From Calonectria ilicicola (lineage: Eukaryota > Ascomycota > Sordariomycetes > Hypocreales > Nectriaceae): a DNA stretch of 64,000 nt. Both the position numbers and the translations under genes were made by a program. Below the pieces are notes generated by a model. It was not told where the DNA came from, did no database searches, and worked only from the letters and a program-made list of their open reading frames with translations. How positions within the stretch are numbered: the first letter of the stretch is position 1; each line of letters begins with the position of its first letter. Where the stretch lies: NCBI GenBank assembly GCA_020809705.1, contig CP085829.1, forward strand, positions 992,001 to 1,056,000, read 5' to 3'. Positions 35,357-47,400 of this stretch are shown in pieces.

Positions 35357-38300
35357 ATGAAGCCAAAAAAGTCGGTTCGAAGTAAACTGAAGGGCTGGGC
35401 TCGCCAGCGTAGCTGGTTTGGAAATACCAGCGAAGCGACCGAGAGTAATAGTCAGGTCAGCAGCAGAACCCACCACGCGCATCTAATTCACTTGCTAACA
35501 TCGTTGTTATTTAGCTTGTGGCTACACAAGTGGTTAACGCACCTAATGCTGCTCAGGTTCCGACTGGTTTGATCAACGCCAGCACCATCTCAACGGACTG
35601 CACAGCTGTCGAGAATATAGATGAAATACAGTCTTCTGATGACCTTACCCTATGGGATAAGGCTTTAGACTATATACTAAAGTCAAATGGGGACCCGAAG
35701 ATTATTGAAAATATCGAAAAGTTAGCTCAGCAGCTAACTAACAATGATAACATTGATGAATCCTGCACCATACAAGGTTCAGCCAAAGACATCAAGAAAT
35801 TGATGGAGCAAGCGATTGTTCAGCGAACAAACCACCGAAAAGTCAATGCATGGAAGATTAGAGTCGGCGGAACCGAATATTCCGTGCGTGGATTTATTGA
35901 CAAGACCGTCGCGATTTTGAACAGATTTGTCTCAGTTGGTGACGTTGTTGCCAACATTGACCCTGTTCATACAGCTTTACCATGGGCTGCTGTGCGGTTT
36001 GTCCTAATAGTAAGTAGATTGGGCAATTATCATGTGCATTCTCAAACTGACCTGTCCAATTTCAGTCTCTAGATGCTCATAAAAAGCTGAGCACTGATAT
36101 AACCTTTGGTCTCGCCAAGGTCACGACACTCGTGTTCCAATGTAGCACTTATCAAACCTTATACAATGCCTCGAATGTTTCCTCAAAGTCGCACGGGGAT
36201 GTATTGAGACGACTTGAAGAAACAATGGTCCAGGCTTACGTCCGATCACTCTTGTTTCTTGGATTCGCATTTCATGAATGTGACGGTAGCAAGACTGCTG
36301 TCTTTAAACTTGATGATATGGGCACTTATACGCAAAATCTTCTGAGCAGTGGAAATGAGCTTTCCCAAGCTGCGGATGATTGTGAGAGATGGTGTCACAA
36401 TCAAAACCAGGCAAACGGAGCAGAAGTCCTCCGTCTTGCGAGAGAGTCACATCAAGCCATTCATAACCAAGGGTACGCCTGGTATATCCCCCATTAGGTT
36501 CACACTAATATCTTCTAGAGCAACCATTCTTGATATCCACGGATATAATCTTCTTTCCCAATTGCGTCACGTCGAAGGAGCCGCATATGACTCTCATGCC
36601 AACGAACACGATCCCAGATGTCACAAAGACACTCGAGTATACCTTCTCGATAGAATTCAAGATTGGGCCTACGATCCTGATGGAGAGGGCATATTCTGGC
36701 TACAAGGGATGGCCGGCACAGGAAAATCCACCATTGCTCGTACTGTAGCCCAGATGTTTGACAACACAAGGGAACTTGGTGCTAGTTTCTTCTTCAAGAG
36801 GGGAGAAGGTGACCGAAGTCGCGCTGCGTACTTCTTTGCAACCATATGTCAACAACTGTGCCACAAACTCCCTTTGTTCGCGAAACATGCTCAAGAAGCA
36901 ATCAGGGATGATCCTGGAATTCCACAAAAGTCCATTACTCAACAGTTCGAGAAACTCCTTATGGAGCCTTTGCAGAGACTCGAAGGCAAAATCTACGGTC
37001 CTACAAGAATTCTGGTAGTTATTGACGCTCTCGATGAGTGTGATACCGAAGCAGATGTTGAGCGCATCATTAGCCTTGCGTCAAAAACAAGAAGTTTAAC
37101 TTCTATTGATATCAGATTTCTCATAACCAGTCGACCAGAATACCATATTCTGGTTGGCTTCGATGATGCCGAGCGAGGATCCTACAAAGATGTAGCCCTC
37201 CATAAAATATCAGACTCCGTGGTAGAACAAGATATATGTACATACCTGCTGCACGAGTTAACTACTATTCGGGACAACTACAATCGGAGACCACTTGCAC
37301 CCGTACGCTTGTCTGACAACTGGCCCAGCAAGGAAGAAATTCAGGTGCTAGTTGAGATGGCAGTACCTTTGTTCATTTTTGCCGCAACAGTCTGTCGATT
37401 CCTGGCAGATAGACCAGTGTCCAACCCAGCAGACCGATTAGCCCAAGTTTTGAAACATTCAACCGGGACTCATCATGACAAGCTAACAGCAACATACAGT
37501 CCAGTTCTCGATCGTTTAATTACTGGAAAATCCGAGACTGAGAAAGCCGAGTTGATCTGCAGATTCAGGGATATTATCGGTTCCATTGTCCTCTTGGCAG
37601 AACCACTTTCAGTGTCGTCTCTATCAAGTCTTCTGGAAATTACTCTAGATGATATCGCTGATATTCTCAACAACCTTCATTCAGTACTAAGAGTCCCATC
37701 TGATATATTCACTCCCGTTAGGATATTCCACTTATCCTTTCGTGAATTTATGGTTGATAAAAGGCGAAGAGAGACGAACAAGTTCTGGGTTGAAGCAGAA
37801 GGAACCCATAAAGCGTTAGCTACTAAGTGCCTCGATGTTCTTTTTCGACATGATAATCTACGATATAACATGTGTCATTTGGACAGCTTTGGAGTACCTA
37901 GGAAGGAGATAACACAAAAAGTACTGGACGACTCGCTGCCCCAAGACGTTCAATACGCGTGTCTCTATTGGATATATCACCTGAAAGAAGCAAAAGTCAT
38001 TGTTGACGACCAGCATCAGGCATTCAGATTTCTCCAAGAGCATTTCCTGCACTGGCTTGAGGCGTTAAGTATTATGGGGAGGTTATTAGAAACCATTCCA
38101 CTTGTCCAAGAATTACAGACGATAGTGGATGTAAGCTTTTCAATTCCCCGAGTGGAAATACACTAACAATGGTTCAGCATTCTCATGGTATTAAAATGCT
38201 TGAATTCCTCTATGATGCACAGCGCTTCATTCTCCGCTTTCGCACCGCAATTGACCATGCACCTCTTCAACTTTATTCTTCGGCACTTTTGTTCTCCCCA

Positions 38301-40439
38301 CAACAAAGTGCTATTAAACAGCGTTTTCAAGAGAGGCACACCAACTGGGTAATACAAAAGCCGATTACGGAGTCTGACTGGGACCCTTGTCTACAGATAA
38401 TCGAGGGTCACAGGGATAGTGTCTTCTCCATCCAATGGTCAGACGATGGCAAATTGATCGCTTCGGGGTCAATGGATAAAAGAGTGAATATTTGGGATAC
38501 AAAAAAAATGGAACTTCGGTATAGGCTCAGGGGCCACAAAGACTATGTCTTCACGGTCGTATTTTCGAGCGATAGCAAACTTATTGCCTCAGGATCGGCA
38601 GACAACACAATCAAGATTTGGGATACAGCAACAGGGGAGCTCTGGCATACACTTGAGGGCCATGGCCATTCTATTTTCGCAGTCAGATTTTCCAACAATT
38701 GCAAATTGATTGCATCGGCATCACAGGATAAGACCGTCAAGATTTGGGACGCATCAACAGGGAAGCTACAGTGGACACTCGAGAATCACAAAGATGGGGT
38801 CTCGACAATCGCATTCTCAAGCGATGACCAACTGATTGCGACCGGATCAAAAGATGGAACTAGAATTTGGGACGTAATGACGGGAAAACTTCAGCAAACA
38901 CTTCAGAATGCCTGTTATGTGCAATGGCTTGCTTTCCTGAGAAATGACAGTCTTGTTACATACATGCAAAATGAGAATAAACTTGTGGTTTGGGACACAA
39001 GTAACGGGGTACTCCAGCGCAATATCGACTGTGAGGGCCGTGTAAACTCACTTGCGATTTCAAGTGATGGCAAATTGATTGCTTTGGGCTTAATTGACGG
39101 CACAATTGACATTCTAGACATGAAGACGAACGAAATTGAGAGAAAGGTTCAGGCCTATACCAACCCTGTCAGGACAATTTCCTTCTCGCCTGATTGCAGG
39201 CTAATAGCTTCTGTGGCAATGGAAAGTACAGTCAGGATTTGGGATATTACAAAAGAAACCGCACCAAAGACCTTGGAGTGCCATGAAAGCAGCGTTACTT
39301 CGATTGCCTTCTTACTTGACGGCCAACTGGTTGCATCTGGCTCAGTAGACCATACAGTCAAGATTTGGGATGCAATGAAAGCAACAGTCCGACACACACT
39401 TAAGGGCCACACTCGTCAAATTTATGCGATGGTTCCTTCACTTGATTCCATGCTGTTGGCAACAGCATCGCAGGATGACACGATTAAGATTTGGGATCCA
39501 ATAAAAGGAAAACTTAACCATACGCTTGAGGGTCATACGAGCGCGATCGGTCCAATTTCATTCTCGGCTGATTCTAATCTACTAGCATCGGGGTCATATG
39601 ATAACACAATTAAGATTTGGGATCCAAAGAAAGGATCTCTATGGCAGACATTGAAGGGCCATACTGAATTTGTTCAAAGAGTGGTTTTTTCGCCTGATTC
39701 AACCCTGCTAGCATCGCTTTCAAAGGATATGACAATAAATATTTGGGATCCAACAAATGGAATTCTTCTAGAAACACTCTTGGGTCATGGAAGACCAATC
39801 CGAATAATGCTCTTTTCAAACAATTCCAAGCAACTAGCCACATCAGAATCCAAGGATCAAACGATCAAAATTTGGGATATGACAAAAAGAGCCATGCGGC
39901 ACATCCTCAAAGATCATACTGATTGGATCGAGGAAATGGTGTTCTCAGCTGATTCCAGAATATTGATGTCAGGGTCATGGGATAGAACAATCAAAATCTG
40001 GGATCCAATACATGGAACTCTCTGGCAGACGGTGGATATCGGATTTTTACCTCTAGGCCTATCATTCCATGCCGCAACTTCACAACTACGAGTAGAACGA
40101 GGTTCTCTACAAATACCCATTAAAGTTAGTTCCGGAAGCAGCAAGCCGCAGGGCGATGTTCCGTGTGATGACGAGGTGGATTTGTGCACATCAGGCGAGC
40201 CCCTGGTCAGTTGCGAAGCTCAGCCGATAATTCGGATCACAGATCCAAAACACCACCCCTACGGTCTAGATCTAGATCAGACTTGGATTCAATGCAACGG
40301 GAATAATCTCCTCTGGATCCCTCCTGAGTACAGGCCCGCTAGGGACAGTCCATCGTGCCATGCGGTATCTCCCACCAAAAAAAGAATTAGTCTTGGATGT
40401 GACTCAGGAAGAGTACTTTTAATCGGATTTGAAGATTGA
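35357..40439 (+). CDS. NACHT-WD40 NLR (NWD-type non-self recognition protein)
   Basis: This has five exons, 35357-35455, 35515-36009, 36066-36472, 36519-38130 and 38178-40439, with introns of 46-59 nt, and encodes 1624 residues. A basic N-terminus (residues 1-35) leads to an NWD/NACHT-N-type domain at about 85-320 (LTLWDKALDYILKSN, YSVRGFIDKTVAIL, ALPWAAVRFVL). The NACHT NTPase follows, with P-loop GMAGTGKST at 397-405 and Walker B ILVVIDALDE at about 498-507. A linker contains APLQLYSSALLFSP, common in fungal NLRs. From about residue 942 I count 13 WD40 units, most ending KIWD; units 4-6 are degenerate. This architecture is that of fungal NLRs such as the HET-E/HET-D group, which trigger cell death or defence after ligand binding. 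The WD units differ clearly from each other, unlike the near-identical repeats of HET-E. No frameshift or stop was found. Confidence 0.92.
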
Positions 40440-40960
40440 TCATTATGCAATATAATCAAATTTATTAACTATCAAAATCATGATTGTCATCTAACCAACT
40501 TCTTACAAATGATAATGTTGCTTGACTTTCCGGTGGTGATGACGTCCCATGAGAATGCTGGGTGCGAGTAAGGTACAGAACGGTAGTGACCCCGGTCACA
40601 TGTCGTTCAATTTTATAGTCAGTGTTCGTTTAATTAGGTGTAATGTTCAGTTATTGTTATTTGCATCAGCTCACCAAGGAATCATCCAAGGTTATCCCAG
40701 AGGAATAAACTTGGAAGATTAATCCGCCACGATTAACTTCAGTTTTTCTCAGCTCACATATTAATTTATACAGAAAAGAAAAGAGAACATGGCAAATCTG
40801 TTCGAATCTAAAAGGTTTTCACGGCTTTCATTCGTTCAAGTGGTATCGAGTTTTTTTTTTTATTAATGCAAGTGCACTACAAGGCCAAAGTACCCTAACC
40901 TTAGGAAATGACTGGACAGTTCAAGTGGTATTTCTTTCATTTGGAGTCTAATTAGAAATA
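40440..40960. other. Intergenic region between convergent genes
   Basis: Contains the 3' ends of the NLR and the MFS gene. AT-rich, with an A/T homopolymer near 40850-40861. Nothing else was recognised. Confidence 0.5.
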
Positions 40961-43042
40961 TCAGAAGGTTGACTCTTCCACATCCTTTACCTGCAATTGT
41001 TTTCGGTCTCTCTCTTGCAAGGCTACTGTCTTCTTTGTATATTTTCTCTCGTCAATACTCGGGATCCAGAATGCCACGATGCAGCCAACGATTCCAAAAG
41101 ACATGGCAACTAGATATGAGAGATGTGCGCCATCGAGGTATGCCAGCTGGTTTCCTCTCGTAGCAGCAGCTTTTATCTCATCATTTATACCGGGAACAGC
41201 CGCGTAGGCAGCAGCCGTGTTCAGCTTGGCTGCTGCAATCAGGGCGGCAAGATTGTTATTGTCAAAACTAAGTCCTTCAATAGCCTTCGAGATACGACCA
41301 GATAGAGCGCTTGCATAGCGATTGTTTGTCACATTGCTAAAGATGGCGACCGCTACAGCGCCAGCAATTAGGCGAGCTGTGCCAGCCATACCTGCAGCTG
41401 TCCCACTTTCACAAAAATTAGCACAATAATGTAGGGGTAAAAGGAGGCGTTCGACCTGACTTACATATCATTTTGATCCACAATTCCGAATCCAACAAGA
41501 ACAAAGCAGTTGAGCATGACCAGGGATGTTGTCATAGATACAATGACGGTCAAAATGATTGACTTGACAGGGTTGTCGATAGTCGAGGTTGACAAAACGC
41601 CTACGCACACTGTTTGAAGGATAATGTAAAAGACAATTTGCCACCGCTGGTGACCCAACTTCTTGCTGCCAGTGACTACGAGGCCACCGACTATTAAATT
41701 CGCATTAGTAACAGATTATACACTAGATTCAGATGAAGCTTACGAATAGTACCCAAAGGAACAACCGAGGCGTAAAGTCCCTTGGAAATTTCATCAGTTG
41801 CATATAGCAGCTGCGATAGTCTTGGCCATAGCGTAGCATTTGAGTAATATTGCATACCGACAACTGCAATCACAACCATTGGCAAGGTGAAGCTGCAAAT
41901 GTTAGTCTCAAAAAGGATTATCAATCGGTAAGAGTATTCATTAAACTCACTGTCGGGTTTGTTTAAAGAGGCGAGGCGGAAGCAGTGGCTCCTTTATGTT
42001 TCCATGAGCCTCGTAAATACCAAGGGCGACCAGAATAAGGAAGCCAATGATGATGGGTGCCAGTGTAGATGCACTAGTCCAAGGGTGCAATGAACCTCCC
42101 CAACTGACTCCACATAAAAGAAGTGTGCAGCCTGCAATAAACATGAACAATCCGATCCAATCAAACGACTCGAGAATGTCTGTTTTTGTTCGAGTATCTG
42201 CCCCATGCTTTGTGCGAAATGAAGGAGGGTTGTAAAATACCCAAAGAAAGACGGCATTGAAGGCTTGGTACCCAATCATCATGTAATAGGTATTGCGCCA
42301 GTTACCGGTATATTTGATCACAGCCCAAGAGGCCAGCGGCATAAATTGGGAGATGATGGAGGATGCATCGAATATTCCGATAGTAGCCATACGCCACTCG
42401 TTTGGAACAATTTCCTAACATTCTATTAGTTCTGATTACTCGATGCACGAAAGATAGTCTCACCTGCACGGCGCCAAATGCCATCTCCAATAGCCCGGCA
42501 CCTGATCCAAAAATGGCACCAGAAGCAATCATTTGGTTGATGCTCTGGCCAGTAGCACCAACGATCGAACCAACAATCAAGGTGACCGCTCCAACCAAAA
42601 AGAACCAGCGCCGGCCAAAGATGTCGGAAAATCGGCCACCAATGGTGACAAAAATTGCACCGCCTAGATTCCAAGATATCGTAATCCATGTGTACGTTAG
42701 ATCGGGACCCAACTCGGCATTGATGAAGCTGAGAATCGCAGGAGGGATAAGAAGCGTAAATAGATAGGCATTGTACGATGATGCCATCGTCTGTTTTGTA
42801 GGTCCGAGTCAGCACTGGTATATGGCATCAAACTATTCATCATAAGACATTAAACTCACTGCAGCCGCCATAACGCTCCTCCAAGTCATTCCAACCTCTT
42901 CGCCGGTATGTTGGAGTGCGTTAACAATATCATCAGATCCACTCTCTCCATTTTCGTCCTTTGCAATGCCGCCGACACCTTGTGTACGATCAATGTGGTC
43001 GGTGTGGGCCACATCAATCTTGTCGTCAGATCCCGATGCCAT
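40961..43042 (-). CDS. MFS transporter, TRI12 / fungal efflux pump type
   Basis: This has six exons: 43042-42860, 42790-42464, 42414-41951, 41892-41744, 41690-41465 and 41405-40961. Introns are 49-69 nt and the frame is kept throughout, encoding 597 residues. The first ~60 residues are hydrophilic. About 14 membrane spans follow. Landmarks are WITISWNLGGAIFVTIGGRFSDIFGRRWFFLVG (MFS motif A), AFGAVQ-EIVPNEWR across intron 2, and GTAAGMAGTARLIAGAVAVAIF near the end. This order matches the TRI12 group of fungal MFS pumps, which includes trichothecene exporters and other efflux proteins. There is no toxin biosynthesis gene nearby, so the substrate is open. I chose the ATG at 43042; the frame stays open further upstream but that is leader. 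A TATATATA lies 75-82 nt upstream. Confidence 0.9.
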
Positions 43043-43116
43043 GATGGAGTCTGGTTTCGAAACTCGATGGGGCGTTGGAATAGAGAGTCTGAGACGGATT
43101 GCAGATCCTCTTCCAG

Positions 43117-43124
43117 TATATATA
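43117..43124 (-). promoter_or_regulatory. TATA-like box of the TRI12-type MFS gene
   Basis: TATATATA, 75-82 nt before the ATG at 43042. Spacing matches the other TATA-like boxes in this window. Confidence 0.4.
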
Positions 43125-44243
43125 CGAATCACATCCTGAAATATTATGGTGACTGCTTCTTGAAGAAACTTGGCGACAAGCTAGGTCAAACTTGCAATGT
43201 TGGTCTTTTGGGATAATGATAACCGGGAGGCTACATCAACATTCCAGCCCAATGGGTAGATTGTGACCCCACCCGGATGCAAGAGACTCCCTGGCAAAAC
43301 ACGTCCGCCAGATTTGTCAGTCTAGATTCCGGGGGATCGGAGATAGGGTCGTTTTCGATGTGACATAGTCCGGTGGTACAGGAAGGGCAGTAGATGATCT
43401 TTCCCAAGTCCGAACATCAGATTCCATTCATCGAGTAATTAATCGTACCATGTGTCTGGTTCGCATCAAAATAGAATGTTTCACCCAATTATCACAAGTC
43501 TGTTCTTGCACTTGGACCCTGAAAAAAACAATTCACCGTGTCAAGATGACCCAACCCTGTCAACCTCCACGAGCTTGTGGAGTCACCGATTTGCGGGGTA
43601 AAATGGGTCGTTCAAGGATGCTCTGCTGCATATCTCGACTTGCAGATGAGATTCCTTGCCGGGTGTGGTTCATTCAGATGTCCCCCAGGGCTCAACCAAA
43701 ATTGTCATTAAAAATAGCGTCATCGCGTTGTGAGCGAGTTAACATCTTGCTACCAGTACACTGTCAACTGTAGCTTGACATATAACTCTGCGATATCCAA
43801 GCACCTTAGATGCAATTAATTATAACCAGTGTAAATTCATTGGACATGAATGGTTTAAAACTCTTCATTAAAAGGCTTAAATCCTTACTACGGAGACATG
43901 CGTAATTGTTTCAAGGCTACTGGCCACAGACGGTCATGCTCAATCCATAGGTTGATCAAAGTGACAATTAAATAAAACCCGCAATGTCGGTGCCTACAGA
44001 GACTAATTTGTTTTAACATGACATGTTTTAGGGTTGGACTCAGCTTTAGTCGAACTAGGCTCGGTATCATTGGTGCAAACGGATGTTCATTTCCGATTCC
44101 CGAGGGTAATGGGCTAATATCCACGGGCTAACGAACTAATAGTGCGAAGATCGCTATTTTAAATTCCGTACGAACCTAACCCTTTTCCAGCAACATAGGT
44201 CCAAAAATAATTTTACCCCTTTGCGATGATAACTTTTTCCCTA
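43125..44243. other. Intergenic region between the MFS and urea transporter genes
   Basis: No supported gene is seen. A 107-codon plus-strand frame (43450-43773) is Cys-rich but shows no family pattern. The right part should contain the 3' UTR of the urea transporter. Confidence 0.5.
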
Positions 44244-46487
44244 CTAACCAGCCTTTACTGAATTCTCACTAGAGATATTGTTGTCGCTATCATTAGTTTG
44301 AGATCCTCTTCTGTCCTCCTCGACAACAATGGGTCCACCAGTTTTCAGGCCTCGGTACACCTGCTTCAATTGGTTCCAGCCGTCAATGATTGGGTAGAAA
44401 CCCGCAATAAGCATTGTGCCCCAGACCCAGATGATGGACACGACAACCCACGCTACGAAAAATCCCTTTCCAAACACATACTTTGATGCGTACATAGGGA
44501 GCGGCCTAATTATGTCATTATTAGCGAGCGGGAAATAAAAACAATAACGGAGACTCACCAAAATACCCAATGACCAAAGAATGTAGCTGCAGCCCAAACG
44601 GCGGCAAGTGTGCCCCAGTGCTTCAGCTTCGCCTTATCAACACTGTAGCTGGCCACGTTCTCTTCATGGGTCTGGTCATGCGCCGTGCTTCCTGTCTGCT
44701 CGAATGCAAGGCGCTCCTTTCTAAAGTCTGCCCAGTTGTAGTTTGCTGGTCGGATCAGAGAAATTATCACCGAGTAAACGGCAGGGCTGAGTGCAGAAGC
44801 GACAGTGCCATACACGCAAGGCAGGGTTCCACCAGTCGATGTCACAGTCACCTCCCCGTAAAAGTGCGCGGCTGTTCCCAACCAGACAGCGATGCCTGTA
44901 GCCATTCCAAGCAAAGGTGAAATGATGGCGGCAGCTTTGGACTGCTTCTTCCACAAAATTGTAAAGATTGTGGGGAAGATGCCAGGGCATGTCAAAACGC
45001 CCAGCATGTAAAGCGTCCAGCCTAGATCGACGTTACCATAGTAGAGGGCTGTGGAAAATGCTGCAGAGAATAGTCCAAAAAAGACAACACCAATGTGACT
45101 CCATCGGATGGCATCTGCATCAGAAGCTCCACGATTAAAATATTGACGATAAATGTCAAAACTAATAATTGAAGAAACTGAAATGACCTGAGCAGAGATA
45201 GTGGATGTGACAGCCATGAAGACGATCAACAGGATCGCGACTGCACCACCCTTGCCTGCGATGGCGTATGCCGCATAAGGCAGCACAAGGCCGTTGGACA
45301 CTTCGGTGGAGGTCATTCGTCGGGGATATGTCGGAAACTTCTCAGTTCCTTCCAGGATGAGAGCGGAAAAGCTCATCAAAGTTCCAAGGCACCAAGGGAT
45401 TGCAAAGTATGCGATACCACCAATGATGTATCCGGGGACGACAGCTTGAGGGGCAGCGCTGAATGCCTTGGCGAAGAAGCCAGTGTCCATGATGACTAGG
45501 CCAAAGTTGGCAAGCAGGTGGATAATTCCAAAGAGAATTCCCTTGTAATGGTGTCAGACTAACTGCTATTATTTGACCAGACAGAAAAACTTACACCTTT
45601 GCTAGTCATTGTGAGATATGACCCATGCTCGTTGCCCGATACGGGATGGTCCTTGCCCTGCTGCACGATAAGATCAAACATGTGTCCCGGAGAACTAATT
45701 TCGGGTGTTGTAAAAGTTTTGATGGTGAAGAAGCAGATTAAGATGGTAATGACAAAGGTATGGAAGTAATCAGTGAGGAAAGTAGCTTTGATACCACCGA
45801 CGAAGGTGTACAGAATGACACCGACAGGAAGTAAGAAGGTGGCTGCAATGATGTGCATTCCAGTCCTATTGTGGTGTTAGCTCATTCCATTATTCGCCGA
45901 TATTATCGATCGGGAGGGCTCTTACAGGGCAGTAATAGCCGCGCTGGCACCCAAGAGCATGTTGGCTATGGCAATGATATTGTTAATCAAGCAAAGACCA
46001 ATCCAAACAATGTGGCCAGCATTTCCATAACGAATTCGCACAATTTCTAGCAAGGTGTGTGCTTCAGGGACTCTCATTTTGCAAGCAATACCGAGGAGCG
46101 AAAAGAATACAATCATGGGTGAGCACCTGCAATTTTAATCAGCTTCAGTGGACTTTTATTGCATCGGACTGCCATGACTCACCCCGCCGCAAACCAAAAC
46201 GGGCCGGCAACGCCATAGTTGTATCCCACAAGTGTACTTCCCAACATAGCTGTACTCCACAGCCATGAAGAAATAACAGCGGAAGCCGTGAGACCGGTTC
46301 CGACACTGCGATTGGCCGTCATGAACATTTCAGTTGTCTTGTTATCCTCTCCCACAGTCTTTTTCAAGACGTGTGTGGCAAACATCATGATGAAGGCAAT
46401 TAGAAAACCAACAGCAATGACGACAACATATCCAGCGCTCTGGGGAAGGGGAGGTTCAACCTCCCCGTCTGCCCTGACATGGAGCAT
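44244..46487 (-). CDS. Urea active transporter, DUR3 type (sodium:solute symporter family)
   Basis: This has five exons: 46487-46183, 46126-45926, 45865-45595, 45541-44559 and 44505-44244. Introns are 53-60 nt, and the product has 673 residues with about 15 membrane spans. Landmarks of the DUR3 group are PLPQSAGYVVVIAVGFLIAFIMMF at the N-terminus, NRSVGTGLTASAVISSWLWSTAML, LYTFVGGIKATFLTDYFHT, MTSKG-GILFGIIHLLANFG across intron 3, VLPYAAYAIAGKGGAVAILLIVFMAVTSTISAQ, and FDIYRQYFN. DUR3 proteins import urea, and in fungi also polyamines, at the plasma membrane under nitrogen limitation. The start at 46487 is the first ATG giving a short N-terminus like the family; the frame stays open upstream but without an ATG. 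GATA-type sites lie 56-226 nt upstream. Which substrate dominates is unproven. Confidence 0.92.
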
Positions 46488-46542
46488 CGTGTCGAGTATT
46501 TCTTGACGCAGCAGTACAAGACTGATGCTATCGTCAGCTTCA

Positions 46543-46713
46543 GATAAGATCCTTGCCTGTGCAGTGCAGACCCAGTTTGGCAATAGAGGGCGCTATCCGT
46601 TACCGGTTTTCTGGGAATTGGCCAATAACAGGAACTCAGACCCAAAAAGGACATGAACCGGGGCACTGGAAAAATGGGGGAATTTATTGGAATTACTGTC
46701 CTATTATCTATCA
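46543..46713 (-). promoter_or_regulatory. Cluster of GATA-type (HGATAR) sites upstream of the urea transporter
   Basis: AGATAAG (46542-46548), AGATAA on the complement (TTATCT at 46704-46709) and TGATAG on the complement (CTATCA at 46708-46713) fit the HGATAR consensus of AreA/NIT2-type nitrogen regulators. They lie 56-226 nt before the ATG, where such sites act. Nitrogen control is inferred. Single GATA sites are common by chance, so only the clustering counts. Confidence 0.4.
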
Positions 46714-47400
46714 CACCGATGCACCATCCTTTGGTGCGCTGCGCCGAGGGAAAACCGCAGAGTGCCATTGTTGCGTTGAGTGCTGCAAGCACGCAATCGA
46801 AACCCACGTATCGCGCAAAATGCGAAATCCCCACGTTATAGGCTCAAGCGCGATTCCCCCGTATGACGCCATAGTCGACCATTTAATCACAATCCAAACG
46901 TGGAGGAGTTTACTATCTAGAGCCAATCACACACGGCCAAAATGAAGAACTCAATGTGTCTTGGCTGTCTCTAGCTCTTTGTTCATCTCTGCGAAGCTCA
47001 ACTTTACGTTGGATTGTCGCGCCGTTTACTGCCGACAATACAGTTTCAAAGCCAAATTTTCTCCAGAAAAATGATCCAGTCTCCGCATTTTACCTTGTAT
47101 ATTCTTTCTTTGAGAAAATAGCTTAATGAGAGTACCCAATCGGTTCATCCGCTCTTTAGGCGCGGCTTGCGCACTTATCTAGCATGTGTGAATGGCCTCG
47201 TCAGCCTCGCGGAAAGCAGAGATCACGTGCGAACAAGAATGCAACCCAATCAAACTCTATTCATTTCTTCAGTCTGGTACTCGCTGTACAAGTTTCTATC
47301 AAGGACAGGGCGCTTTGTCTAGCCTTTTGACCCCCAAGATGGCGGCCTCACACGTGGGACAACGGGCGCTCAACAAAGGCCTCAACCGTGGGCAAATGTC
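46714..47400. other. Intergenic region upstream of the urea transporter
   Basis: No supported gene is seen; overlapping small frames (46553-46945 plus, 46400-46834 minus) are not credible. The left part is the transporter promoter. The right end abuts the 3' end of the FAD monooxygenase gene. Confidence 0.45.

Noticed and set aside
36349..36518. Alternative start of the NLR's NACHT exon inside the previous exon's region
   Set aside because: The splice 36472/36519 joins both frames exactly and keeps the N-terminal domain, so the upstream part of that frame is not used.
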